Assembly: GCF_000281715.2 (NCBI RefSeq)
Contig: NZ_CP124576.1
Location: 2,611,501-2,675,500 of the forward strand
Direction: 5' to 3'
From: Sphingobium sp. AP49
GTDB taxonomy: Bacteria; Pseudomonadota; Alphaproteobacteria; Sphingomonadales; Sphingomonadaceae
DNA length: 64,000 bases
Below the pieces are notes generated by a model. It did not search any database. It saw only the letters and a list, made by a program, of their open reading frames with translations, and was not told where the DNA came from. A program made the translations under genes and the position numbers. Positions 37,849 to 46,425 of this stretch are shown in pieces (position 1 is the first letter of the stretch; each line of letters starts with the position of its first letter).

Positions 37849-37864
37849 TTGCATCATGGTGCAG
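37849..37864. promoter_or_regulatory. TetR-type operator copy (right of a pair)
   Basis: TTGCATCATGGTGCAG fits the TTGCA-N6-TGCAA pattern. Together with the copy at 37827 it forms a 34-base palindrome in front of the crotonase operon. No T-run follows on the minus strand, so I read it as a paired operator, not a terminator. Confidence 0.65.
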
Positions 37865-37866
37865 AT

Positions 37867-38604
37867 TCATGCCGCTTTCGTCTTGGTCTTGGGCGACATC
37901 GGCAGCGCCTCCATCCCACGCTCGGCAACATCCTTGATCAGCGCTTCGACTTCCTTGCGCGCAGCCCCCTTCAGGGAACCGAGCAAGCAGGCCAGATAGC
38001 TGCTGACCAGCCGCACGATCACCTCGTCATCGGGAATGCGGCCCTGCGCCCAATCGTTGATCGTCGCATATTCGAAGCGCACCAGATCATCGACCAGCTT
38101 GTCGACCTGCACCCAGGGCTGTAGCTGCTTCGTGGCGTCGAGCGCCTCGATCCACTGCTTGTTATGATGGATGGCCGGCGAGTGCATCGCGGTCCAGATG
38201 TCGCGATCGACATCCGAACTGAAATAGAGCGCCATGATCGCCTTGATATAGTTGCGGATTTTCCGGTTGCGCTGGACGACCGAGATCATCCGCTCCAGAT
38301 TATGCTGCATCGTGCCAGGCGGGCTGGAATAGACGATGCGGCTGACATATTCGTCGAAATATTCCTGGATCGCGGTGGCGATCATGCGCTCACGGGTCTG
38401 GAAGGCGTTGTAGAGCGTGCGTTTGGCGACGCCCGCGCGCTGGCCGATCTCGTTCATGCTCAGCGCCGCGATCCCCTGCTCGGCGATCACCTTGCGCGTC
38501 TCCTCCAAAATCCGGCGGCGTCGCTCGATGATCGCCGGACTGGAATAGGTCTGCGGCCGATCGCCATTTTCCTTGAGATCAGCCATGTCCTTGTCCGTCG
38601 TCAA
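37867..38604 (-). CDS. TetR family regulator of the second catabolic regulon
   Basis: This 245-residue protein has a TetR helix-turn-helix (VIAEQGIAALSMNEIGQRAG, then VAKRTLYNAFQTRERMIATAI) and a long C-terminal sensing domain. An operator-like palindrome lies about 60 bases before its start, two more lie right after its stop before the crotonase gene, and a fourth lies in the divergent PQQ-dehydrogenase/crotonase promoter, so it is the natural candidate for the protein that binds them. The start is TTG 38604 (GGAGG upstream) or ATG 38586. The C-terminus is Lys/Thr-rich. Confidence 0.9.
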   Translation of the reverse strand: MTTDKDMADLKENGDRPQTYSSPAIIERRRRILEETRKVIAEQGIAALSMNEIGQRAGVAKRTLYNAFQTRERMIATAIQEYFDEYVSRIVYSSPPGTMQHNLERMISVVQRNRKIRNYIKAIMALYFSSDVDRDIWTAMHSPAIHHNKQWIEALDATKQLQPWVQVDKLVDDLVRFEYATINDWAQGRIPDDEVIVRLVSSYLACLLGSLKGAARKEVEALIKDVAERGMEALPMSPKTKTKAA

Positions 38605-38665
38605 CTTCGCTCATCCTCCCCCAGGCGCCCGCAGCAGGCGCACATAACCGTCGATCATAGCGCAA

Positions 38666-38681
38666 TTGCATGAACGTGCAA
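38666..38681. promoter_or_regulatory. TetR-type operator TTGCA-N6-TGCAA, autoregulatory site
   Basis: TTGCATGAACGTGCAA has perfect 5-base arms around a 6-base spacer, the same layout as at 40896 and 37849. It lies 62 bases upstream of the TetR start codon. Confidence 0.65.
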
Positions 38682-38728
38682 ATTTGATGCCGCACAGCAT
38701 GGCTTTGCGCAAGCCCTACTCCGGCACG

Positions 38729-38766
38729 AACAAGAAGCCCCGCCTCCTCGCAAAAGGAAGCGGGGC
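38729..38766 (-). terminator. Terminator of the PQQ-dehydrogenase 2 gene
   Basis: Arms GCCCCGCCTCC (38737-38747) and GGAAGCGGGGC (38756-38766) pair with one mismatch. On the minus strand the hairpin is followed by TTCTTGTTC. It lies 40 bases past the stop of the dehydrogenase gene. Confidence 0.6.
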
Positions 38767-38806
38767 AAAGCAACATCCGCCACCAGGGGACGGATGCCAT
38801 GGGAGG

Positions 38807-40852
38807 TCAGTTCGTCTTTGGCGCGGTTTCCCGCGCACGTTGGCGGATATAGTGGCGCAGGCCTTCCAGGTCCGCATCGCTCAACTGATCGAAGGCCCCC
38901 ATGCCGCGCGCCATCAGCGCCCCGTCATGCACCACCGATTTGAACGTCTCCGCGTCCAGCGGCACCGCCGACTTGCGCAGGTCCGGCGCGGCGCCGCCCG
39001 CCATCATGCCCGCACCATGACAGATGATGCAGCTACTATTGTAGATGCCGCCGCCGACCTTGGCCTTGGCCGCGTCGACGGTGAAGGCCGGATCATCCTG
39101 GATCGGCTCGTCCACCGGCTCGAACTTGGGCAGCGCCTTGGTGCCGCCGATCGCGAAAGTCAGCACCCGGCGCTGCTGCTGGCGATAATCCCAATTGGGC
39201 ACATTGGGGAAGCTGCTGCGGAAACCGGTGATGACCGACACATATTGCTTGCCGCCGACCGTATAGCTGATCGGCGCGGACAATATGCCGTTCTGTGCCG
39301 GGAAGGACCAGAGCTTGCGCCCGTCGGTGGCTGAATAGGCGTTGAAATTGCCGTCATTCGTGCCCTGGAACAGCAGGCCACCACCGGTCGCCATGATGCC
39401 GCCGTTGAACACGCCGGGCTGCGGGATCGACCAGGCAATCTTGTTGTTGGGCACGTCGAAGGCGACCAGTTTGCTGACGGCCGGTGGCGCCACCATGTCG
39501 GATGGCGGCGCGCCCAGCCCGGTATTGACCATCATCCCCGGCTTGTAGGTCCAGTCCTTCACATTGGCCGGATCGACGAAGACGCGGCCGCCCTCCATCA
39601 CCGGAATATAGCTCATGTTCGTCTTGGGACTGAACGCCATCGCCTGGACGCCATGCGCACCATTGGGGAAGGGGTACATCATGAACGGCTTGCCGTTCGG
39701 ATATTGCGCCTCGGGATTGATCTCGGGCCGGCCGGTGACCGGATCGATCCGCTTGGCCCAATTCTGCTTGGCGAACTCGCCGGCCGAAATGAACTTCCCG
39801 GTCTCGCGGTCCAGCGCATAGAAGAAGCCATTCTTGGGCGCGTGCATCAGCACCGACCGCATCTTGCCGCCAATCTCGATATCGGCCAGTTCGATATCCA
39901 TCGCATCGTTGAAATCGTGGCTGTTTTCCGGGTTCACCTGATAGTGCCAGGCATATTCGCCGGTCTTCACGTCGATCGCCACGATCGAGGCGAGATAGAG
40001 ATTGTCGCCGCCGCCGGGCGATCGGATCTTCTGGTTCCACGGCCAGCCATTGCCGGTACCCAGATAGATGCGATCATATTTGGCGTCATAGGCCATGGCG
40101 TGCCACACCGTGCCGCCACCGCCGAACTTCCACCATTCGCCGGTCCAGGTCTTGGCCGCCGCCTCCATCGCCCTGTTCTCGAAGCCCTTGGCCGGATCGC
40201 CGGGCACCACGAACCAGCGCCACGCCTTCTTGCCGGTCTTGGCATCATAGGCGGTCACATAGCCGCGGGTCGGGCTGTAGTCCGCGCCGCCAAAGCCGAC
40301 CACAATCTTGTCGCCGGCGACCCATGGCGGGCCGGTGATATAGCCGTTTTCCGCCTCGTCGAGCGTCTGGACTGACCAGCGCGGCTTGCCGGTCTTGGCA
40401 TCGACCGCGATCAACCGGCCTTCGCGCGTCGCGGTATAGATCAGCCCATCCTTATAGGCGATGCCGCGCGTGCCCCAGCCGGCGCGCATCCGCCATTTCG
40501 CCTCGGGCGCGCTGACCACGTCGGGATCATATTGCCACAACAGCTTGCCGGTCTTGGCGTCGAGCGCATGGACAACCGACAGGCCGACCGCAAAATAGAG
40601 GACGCCATCTATCGCCAGCGGCTGGGTATAGCTGTCATAGGTGTCGATGTCATAGGACCAGGCCAGACCCAGCTTGCCGACATTGTCGGCGCTGATCTGG
40701 TCGAGCGCGCTATAATGCTGCTCCTTGTCGTCGCCGCCATAGCTGGACCAGTTGGCGGTCGGGCCACCCGGCGCCGCGCTGTCCGCCCCGCAGGCGACCA
40801 GCCCGCTTGCCAGCGCCAGGCTCGCCGCCACCGTCGACACTCTTCCCTTCAT
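38807..40852 (-). CDS. PQQ-dependent quinohemoprotein alcohol dehydrogenase 2, lipoprotein
   Basis: This 681-residue protein shares its layout with the one at 24283: lipobox LVAC (C21), PQQ propeller (GGGDNLYLASIVAIDVKTGE, HDFNDAMDIELA), and a C-terminal heme domain with CIICH (C608, C611, H612). The vicinal Cys-Cys pair is again replaced, here by Arg-Ala (MRAGWGTRG). The two enzymes are clearly paralogues but well diverged. AAGGA lies nine bases before ATG 40852. A perfect operator palindrome lies 45 bases upstream, so it is probably controlled by the TetR at 37867. It would oxidise an alcohol in the periplasm and pass electrons through its heme to the respiratory chain. Confidence 0.92.
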   Translation of the reverse strand: MKGRVSTVAASLALASGLVACGADSAAPGGPTANWSSYGGDDKEQHYSALDQISADNVGKLGLAWSYDIDTYDSYTQPLAIDGVLYFAVGLSVVHALDAKTGKLLWQYDPDVVSAPEAKWRMRAGWGTRGIAYKDGLIYTATREGRLIAVDAKTGKPRWSVQTLDEAENGYITGPPWVAGDKIVVGFGGADYSPTRGYVTAYDAKTGKKAWRWFVVPGDPAKGFENRAMEAAAKTWTGEWWKFGGGGTVWHAMAYDAKYDRIYLGTGNGWPWNQKIRSPGGGDNLYLASIVAIDVKTGEYAWHYQVNPENSHDFNDAMDIELADIEIGGKMRSVLMHAPKNGFFYALDRETGKFISAGEFAKQNWAKRIDPVTGRPEINPEAQYPNGKPFMMYPFPNGAHGVQAMAFSPKTNMSYIPVMEGGRVFVDPANVKDWTYKPGMMVNTGLGAPPSDMVAPPAVSKLVAFDVPNNKIAWSIPQPGVFNGGIMATGGGLLFQGTNDGNFNAYSATDGRKLWSFPAQNGILSAPISYTVGGKQYVSVITGFRSSFPNVPNWDYRQQQRRVLTFAIGGTKALPKFEPVDEPIQDDPAFTVDAAKAKVGGGIYNSSCIICHGAGMMAGGAAPDLRKSAVPLDAETFKSVVHDGALMARGMGAFDQLSDADLEGLRHYIRQRARETAPKTN

Positions 40853-40895
40853 GGTTCTATCCTTTTCCGTGCGCCCCTGTCCGCGCCTCTTTATA

Positions 40896-40911
40896 TTGCA
40901 CCATGGTGCAG
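40896..40911. promoter_or_regulatory. TetR-type operator, perfect 14-bp palindrome core
   Basis: TTGCACCATGGTGCAG contains the perfect palindrome TGCACCATGGTGCA (40897-40910). It sits between the divergent PQQ dehydrogenase 2 gene and the crotonase gene at 41025. A half site, TTGCACCAAAG, follows at 40967-40977 nearer the crotonase gene; both are preceded by ATATTGCA. Confidence 0.7.
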
Positions 40912-40998
40912 GTTTTTACGGGAGTCAACGGCCGAGCGGTTGACTCGCTCACACCTCCGCATAATATTGCACCAAAGATTATAATTGGAGAGAGGGCA

Positions 40999-41028
40999 AT
41001 GGCTTTTCTCATGGAAAAGCAAACATGA
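40999..41028 (+). CDS. Possible 9-residue leader peptide overlapping the crotonase start
   Basis: ATG 40999 is preceded by the strong ribosome binding site GGAGAGAGG (40987-40995) and opens a 9-codon frame, MAFLMEKQT, whose TGA stop overlaps the ATG of the crotonase gene (ATGA). The crotonase gene itself has only GGAAAAG before its start. The arrangement suggests translational coupling. Expression of the peptide is unproven. Confidence 0.35.
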   Translation: MAFLMEKQT

Positions 41029-41795
41029 ACGTCGATGTCTCCTATGATGGTCCGGTCGCGATCCTGACCCTGGATCGTCCGGAACGGCGCAACGCCTTTA
41101 CCATGGCGATGCGGCAGGACATTGCCCTGGCCTTCGAGCAACTGGCCGATGACGGCAATGTGCGCGCCATCATCCTGACCGGTGCCGGTGGCCATTTCTG
41201 CTCGGGCGCCGACACAGGCGAGATGGGCGAACCCGGCACAGTCGCCTTCCTGGCACGCATGCGCCGGCTACATCGCATGATCCGCGCGATCGCCGCCATC
41301 CGCAAGCCGACCATCGCTGCGGTGGACGGCGCCTGCGTCGGTGCGGGCTGGAGCCTAGCGCTGGCCTGCGACCTGGTGATCGCCACCCCCGACGCCCGCT
41401 TCGCCCAGATTTTCGGCAAGATCGGCTATGCCCCCGACGCCGGCGCCATCTGGCAGCTGGCCCGCCTGATCCCGGTCATGCGCGCGAAGGAGATCGTCTA
41501 TTCCGCCCGCACGCTGGACGGCACCGAGGCATTATCGCTCGGCCTGGTGCTCGAACTCGTGGCCAGCGACGCGCTGATGCCACGCGCGCGCGACCTCGCT
41601 CGATCGCTGGCGGCCGGTCCAACCCTGGCGACCGGCATGGCCAAAGCCCAGTTCGGGAGCGCACTCAGCCTCTCGCTCGACCAGTTTCTGGAGCAGGAAT
41701 TCCTCATCCAGCCACTGCTCGCAACCACGCAGGACCATCGCGAGGGGATTGCCGCCGTTCGCGACAAGCGCCCGCCGGATTTTCAGGGCTGCTGA
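41025..41795 (+). CDS. Crotonase family protein 2, PaaG/ECI-like
   Basis: This 256-residue crotonase has the oxyanion blocks HFCSGADTGEM and GACVGAGWSLALACDLVIA. The hydratase Glu positions are replaced (GAGWSLAL; FGKIGYAPDAGAIW), while the Asp of the P-D-x-G motif remains. This is the pattern of PaaG-type and enoyl-CoA isomerases. It is divergent from the PQQ dehydrogenase 2 gene and shares its operator region. Its 3' end overlaps the convergent glgX gene by 13 bases, and no terminator is seen there. Confidence 0.88.
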   Translation: MNVDVSYDGPVAILTLDRPERRNAFTMAMRQDIALAFEQLADDGNVRAIILTGAGGHFCSGADTGEMGEPGTVAFLARMRRLHRMIRAIAAIRKPTIAAVDGACVGAGWSLALACDLVIATPDARFAQIFGKIGYAPDAGAIWQLARLIPVMRAKEIVYSARTLDGTEALSLGLVLELVASDALMPRARDLARSLAAGPTLATGMAKAQFGSALSLSLDQFLEQEFLIQPLLATTQDHREGIAAVRDKRPPDFQGC

Positions 41796-43663
41796 GGCAG
41801 AAGACTGCGCGCCGGCACGGCAACAGCCTTGCCCCCGGGCAACTCGAACAGGCAATCCTCCCCCGATCCATTGACGCAGATGACCAGGCCCGATGCCCGG
41901 AAACGCAATGCCAGCCGCCGTCGCGCCGGATCCTCCCATTGCGCGATGCGCAATGGATGCCCGGCTTCGTCCAGCCAATCGACGTCGCCATCGCGCAACG
42001 GCGTAACGTCGTGCAGTTCATCGCATTCGGCGCGCCAGTCCGCCGCCGCAAAGGCATGGGCCTCGATCGCACGGTCCCGCCCCACCCAATCGATCCAGGT
42101 CAGCCGATTATCCTGGGCATAGGCATTATTGTTGCCCTGCTGCGATCGGCCAAACTCGTCGCCAGCGGTCAGCATGATCGTCCCCCGCGAACAGAAGAGC
42201 GTCGATAACAGCGCCTGCACGTCTCGTCGTCGTACGGCTTGCACGACCGGGTCACCGCTCATGCCCTCGACGCCATTGTTCCAGCTCAGATTTTCGCCAT
42301 GGCCGTCCCGATTATCCTCGCCATTGGCGCGATTATGCTTGTGTTCATAGGCTGTACAGTCGGCCAGGGTGAAACCGTCATGGGCGGCCAGAAAATTGAC
42401 GCTGCGGGTTCGCCTCTCTCCGCCGAAAATGTCGAACGATCCGGCCAGTCGCGTCGCAAAGGCCCCCACCATCCCGGCATCGCCCCGCCAGAAGCGACGC
42501 ATGTCATCGCGATAGCGGTCGTTCCATTCCAGCCATGGCTCGCCGAAACGCCCCAGTTGATAGCCACCCGGGCCGATGTCCCATGGCTCGGCGATCAGGA
42601 TACGGTCGCCCAATATCGGGTCGGCGCGCATCTCCGCCAGCAATGGAGCATCCGGATCGAAGCCATCGTCCAGCCGCCCGAGCGCAGGGGCCAGATCGAA
42701 GCGGAAGCCATCGATTCCCGCCTGTGTGACGAAATGGCGCAGCGAATCCAGGATCAGCCGCCGCACCATCGGCTGGTTGCAATCCACGCTGTTCCCGGTG
42801 CCGGTATCGTTGATCAGCCGCCCGCCGGGTTCATGCCGGAAATAGCCGCGCGCATTCAGCCCGCGCAATGAAAGAATAGGCCCTGACCTGTCACTTTCGC
42901 CGTCATGATTATACACCATGTCGAGGATCACGCCGATCCCCGCCTGGTGCAGAACCGCCACCGTATCGCACAATTCCGCCATGCCGCCGGGCGCCAGACG
43001 GGGATCGAGCGCAAAATAGCTGACAGGATTATACCCCCAGGCATTGGTCAGGCCCAACGGCCCCAGATGCCGCTCGTCAATCCAGGCGTTGATCGGCATC
43101 AACTCGACCGCGGCGACATGAAGACGCTGCAGATGTTCGATGATCGCCGGATGGCGGAGCGCAGCGATCGTCCCACGCTCCGCTTCAGGCACATCGGGAT
43201 GCAGCATGGAAAAGCCGCGCACCTGCAATTCGTAGATCAGGCCGCCAGGCCGGAAACATGGCGGATGCGGATCGACCGCCGGCACTGGCCCCGTGACCAG
43301 CCCCTTCGACATCAGCGGCGCCGTATCGGCGCCCTCGCCACGCGCCGCCGCCATCGCGGGATCATAAGTAAAGGCCCGATCGATCGCCGGCGCATAGGGG
43401 TCGAGCAGCAGTTTGTCGGGATCGAACCACAGGCCCCCGTCGGGATCATAAGGGCCATCGGCCCGCAAGCCATAGCGCGTGCCAGCCCCAGCCCCTTGCA
43501 CATGAACCTGCCATAGCGCATCGGCATCCCGCGCCATCGGCAGCCGCCTTTCAGCATCATCCGCGTCGAACAGGCATAGCCACATCTGCGTGGCGTCCGG
43601 CGCCCAGACCGAGAAGCGGGTTCCGGCGGCATCGACCACCGGCCCGAACCCGCCCATGCTCAT
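41783..43663 (-). CDS. glgX: Glycogen debranching enzyme GlgX
   Basis: This 626-residue GH13 enzyme hydrolyses alpha-1,6 branches of phosphorylase-limit glycogen. An N-terminal CBM48 domain ([19 protein letters not shown]) comes before the catalytic barrel with VIIL-type strand [11 protein letters not shown], nucleophile Asp in [11 protein letters not shown], acid Glu in [14 protein letters not shown] and the third acid in [10 protein letters not shown]. The length is slightly short of the Escherichia coli protein but all catalytic blocks are present. It overlaps the glgA stop by four bases and is the last gene of the glg operon. Confidence 0.95.
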   Translation of the reverse strand: MSMGGFGPVVDAAGTRFSVWAPDATQMWLCLFDADDAERRLPMARDADALWQVHVQGAGAGTRYGLRADGPYDPDGGLWFDPDKLLLDPYAPAIDRAFTYDPAMAAARGEGADTAPLMSKGLVTGPVPAVDPHPPCFRPGGLIYELQVRGFSMLHPDVPEAERGTIAALRHPAIIEHLQRLHVAAVELMPINAWIDERHLGPLGLTNAWGYNPVSYFALDPRLAPGGMAELCDTVAVLHQAGIGVILDMVYNHDGESDRSGPILSLRGLNARGYFRHEPGGRLINDTGTGNSVDCNQPMVRRLILDSLRHFVTQAGIDGFRFDLAPALGRLDDGFDPDAPLLAEMRADPILGDRILIAEPWDIGPGGYQLGRFGEPWLEWNDRYRDDMRRFWRGDAGMVGAFATRLAGSFDIFGGERRTRSVNFLAAHDGFTLADCTAYEHKHNRANGEDNRDGHGENLSWNNGVEGMSGDPVVQAVRRRDVQALLSTLFCSRGTIMLTAGDEFGRSQQGNNNAYAQDNRLTWIDWVGRDRAIEAHAFAAADWRAECDELHDVTPLRDGDVDWLDEAGHPLRIAQWEDPARRRLALRFRASGLVICVNGSGEDCLFELPGGKAVAVPARSLLPQQP

Positions 43664-45123
43664 GCCGCCGCTCGATCCAGCAGATCGCGATAGAGCGCGG
43701 CATAGCGCGCGGCACTATGGGTCCAGGAAAAATCCGCTCGCATCCCCGCCCGCTGCATCGCCTGCCACGCGTCCGGATCGCCATGCAGGCGCACTGACCG
43801 TGCGATCGCCCCGTACAGGGCCAACGGATCGCCTGCGGAAAATAGAATGCCGGTAGCCACGCCGGCATTGACCGCCGCTTCATTGGCGTCGATCACGGTG
43901 TCGGCCAGCCCCCCGACCCGCGCCACAACCGGCACGCAGCCATAGCGCAGGCCATAAAGCTGGGTCAGGCCGCATGGCTCGAACCGCGACGGGATCAGGA
44001 TCGCATCGCCACCCGCCTGCAACAGGTGCGACAACGGCTCGTCATAGCCGATCTGCACGCCCACCCGGCCGCGGTGCCGGTCGGCTGCGGCCAGGAAGCT
44101 GCCCTCCAGCGCATGGTCGCCCGATCCCAACACGGCCAGCTTCCCGCCAAGCCCCACCAGATGATCGATCGCACCGACCATCTGGTCCATCCCCTTCTGC
44201 CAGGTCAGCCGGCTGATGATGACGAAGATCGGTGCATCGTCGCGCTGCAACCCGAACCGTTTTTCCAGTGCCTTACGATTGGTGCTGCGCCCTCCCAACC
44301 CGCGTGCACTGTATCGCCTGGCGATCAGTTCATCCTCCGCAGGGTTCCAGATATCGGTATCGACGCCATTCAATATGCCGTGCAGCCGGTCGCTCCGTCC
44401 ATTGATCAAGCCGTCGAGGCCCATGCCGTTCATCGGCGAGCGGATTTCCTCGGCATAGGTCGGACTGACCGTGGTAATCGCATCGGCCGACACCAATCCC
44501 GCCTTCAGGAAGCCGGTGCCGCCATAATATTCGACGCCATCTACGCCCCACGCCTCCGCCGGCAGGCCCAGTTGACCGAAAATGTCCGCACCGAACCGCC
44601 CCTGGAAAGCAAGATTGTGAATGGTGACGATCTTGGGAATCCCATGCGCCGGGCCAAAGCGCATATAGGCGGCAGTCATAGCAGCCTGCCAATCATGGGC
44701 ATGGACGATGGCGGGGCGCCAGCCCTTGATCCCCTCTGCCGCAATGTCCGCGCCGACCCGCGACAGCGCTGCAAAACGCCGCCAATTATCACCCCAGTCA
44801 TTGCCCGCATGATCGCCATAGGGGCCGCCTTCGCGCGCGAAGAAATCGGGCGCATCCAGGATCAGCAGGTCCAGACCATCGACATGCGCCGCCAGAACCG
44901 TCGCCGTCGCGCCGAACAGGGCCTCATAACGCCGCACCACCTTGGCCTTACCTGCGCGCAACAATACCGACGGATAGCCCGGCACCAGCGTCCGGGTCTC
45001 GACGTCATGGCCCACCAGCGCGCCCGGCAATGCGCCGGCGACATCGGCCAGCCCTCCGGTCTTGATCAGCGGATAGATTTCGGACGCAACCGACAGCAGC
45101 TTGATCGCCATCCCGTGCTTCAT
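43660..45123 (-). CDS. glgA: Glycogen synthase GlgA
   Basis: This GT5 glycosyltransferase of about 487 residues extends glycogen chains from ADP-glucose. The N-terminal ADP-glucose motif [13 protein letters not shown] is present, as are [11 protein letters not shown] and the C-terminal block [19 protein letters not shown]. The start is ATG 45123, which overlaps the glgC stop (ATGA); an ATG four codons later is possible. It belongs to the operon glgP-glgB-glgC-glgA-glgX. Confidence 0.96.
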   Translation of the reverse strand: MKHGMAIKLLSVASEIYPLIKTGGLADVAGALPGALVGHDVETRTLVPGYPSVLLRAGKAKVVRRYEALFGATATVLAAHVDGLDLLILDAPDFFAREGGPYGDHAGNDWGDNWRRFAALSRVGADIAAEGIKGWRPAIVHAHDWQAAMTAAYMRFGPAHGIPKIVTIHNLAFQGRFGADIFGQLGLPAEAWGVDGVEYYGGTGFLKAGLVSADAITTVSPTYAEEIRSPMNGMGLDGLINGRSDRLHGILNGVDTDIWNPAEDELIARRYSARGLGGRSTNRKALEKRFGLQRDDAPIFVIISRLTWQKGMDQMVGAIDHLVGLGGKLAVLGSGDHALEGSFLAAADRHRGRVGVQIGYDEPLSHLLQAGGDAILIPSRFEPCGLTQLYGLRYGCVPVVARVGGLADTVIDANEAAVNAGVATGILFSAGDPLALYGAIARSVRLHGDPDAWQAMQRAGMRADFSWTHSAARYAALYRDLLDRAAA

Positions 45124-46379
45124 TCCACCAGCCGCTCGATCATGGCGGGAGTGATCAGACAGATGCCGCTATCGGTCCGTCGAAAACGACGCGCATCCTC
45201 TTCCGGATGCTCCCCGACGATCAGCCCAGGTGGGATGATGATACCGGAATCGACCACGCATTTATGCAGTCGCGCGCCGCGTCCGACCTCGCAATCGGGC
45301 ATGATGATGCTTTCGGTGACCGACGAGAAACTGTGGGTCCGCACGCCGGAAAACAATACACTGCGATGCAGCGACGACCCCGACACGATGCAGCCGCCCG
45401 CCACCAGTGACGATGTCGCGGCCCCGCGTCGTCCCTCCTCATTATGGACGAACTTGGCCGGTGGCGTCACCTCCGAATAGGTCCAGAGCGGCCAGCTCCT
45501 GTCATAAAGGTCCAGGCTGGGCACGACGTCGGTCAGATCGATATTGGCCTGCCAATAGGCATCGATCGTGCCGACGTCGCGCCAATAGGGGACCAGTTCA
45601 CTTTCGGCGCGCACGCAACTGCTGGAAAAGCGGTGGGCCACGGCCTTTCCGTGCTTCACAATATAGGGGATGATGTCGCCACCGAAATCGCGCTTGCTGT
45701 CTCGATCGTCGGCATCCCGGCGCAATTGCTCGATCAGGAAGCGGGTGCGAAAGACATAGATACCCATCGATGCCAGCGCCATGTCGGGCTGGCCGGGAAT
45801 GGCCGGCGGATCCTTGGGCTTCTCGACAAAGGCGGTGATCACATCCTGCTCGTCGACATGCATCACGCCAAAGCCCACGGCCTCCTTGCGCGGCACCTCC
45901 AGGCAGCCGACGGTGACATCGGCACCACTGTCGACATGCTGCTGCAGCATCAGCTCATAGTCCATCTTGTAGACATGGTCGCCGGCCAGGATGACCATAT
46001 ATTCCGGCGCATAGGCTTCGATGATGTCGATATTCTGGAACACGGCGTCGGCCGTGCCCTCATACCATTGGCTTTCGGAGATACGCTGGCTGGCGGGCAA
46101 TATGTCGAAGCTCTCGTTGCGCTCGGGCCGCAGGAAATTCCAGCCGCGCTGCAAATGGCGGATCAGCGAATGCGCCTTGTACTGGGTCGCCACGCCGATG
46201 CGGCGGATGCCGCTGTTGAGCGCGTTGGACAGCGCGAAATCGATGATCCGCGCCTTGCCGCCAAAATGCACCGCCGGTTTGGCGCGGCGATCCGTCAGCT
46301 CGGCAAGCCGACTGCCACGACCACCGGCCAGCACATAGGCCATGGCGTCACGCGCGATCGGCTGGTTGCGTTGTTGCAT
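45120..46379 (-). CDS. glgC: Glucose-1-phosphate adenylyltransferase GlgC
   Basis: This 419-residue enzyme makes ADP-glucose from glucose-1-phosphate and ATP, the committed step of glycogen synthesis. Visible blocks are the nucleotide motif [19 protein letters not shown], the substrate motif [21 protein letters not shown] and [12 protein letters not shown]. The C-terminal beta-helix follows. ATG 46379 was chosen because GAGAGGAG lies upstream. It is tightly linked to glgB (46 bases) and glgA (4-base overlap). Confidence 0.96.
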   Translation of the reverse strand: MQQRNQPIARDAMAYVLAGGRGSRLAELTDRRAKPAVHFGGKARIIDFALSNALNSGIRRIGVATQYKAHSLIRHLQRGWNFLRPERNESFDILPASQRISESQWYEGTADAVFQNIDIIEAYAPEYMVILAGDHVYKMDYELMLQQHVDSGADVTVGCLEVPRKEAVGFGVMHVDEQDVITAFVEKPKDPPAIPGQPDMALASMGIYVFRTRFLIEQLRRDADDRDSKRDFGGDIIPYIVKHGKAVAHRFSSSCVRAESELVPYWRDVGTIDAYWQANIDLTDVVPSLDLYDRSWPLWTYSEVTPPAKFVHNEEGRRGAATSSLVAGGCIVSGSSLHRSVLFSGVRTHSFSSVTESIIMPDCEVGRGARLHKCVVDSGIIIPPGLIVGEHPEEDARRFRRTDSGICLITPAMIERLVE

Positions 46380-46425
46380 TATGGCTCCTCTCGTGCCCGC
46401 GACCGCCTGCACGCGTCCGTCGGTA

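Noticed and set aside
37829..37862. Long perfect inverted repeat as a Rho-independent terminator for the TetR gene
   Set aside because: No T-run follows on the minus strand, and each arm matches the operator motif found at 38666 and 40896, so an operator pair is the better reading.
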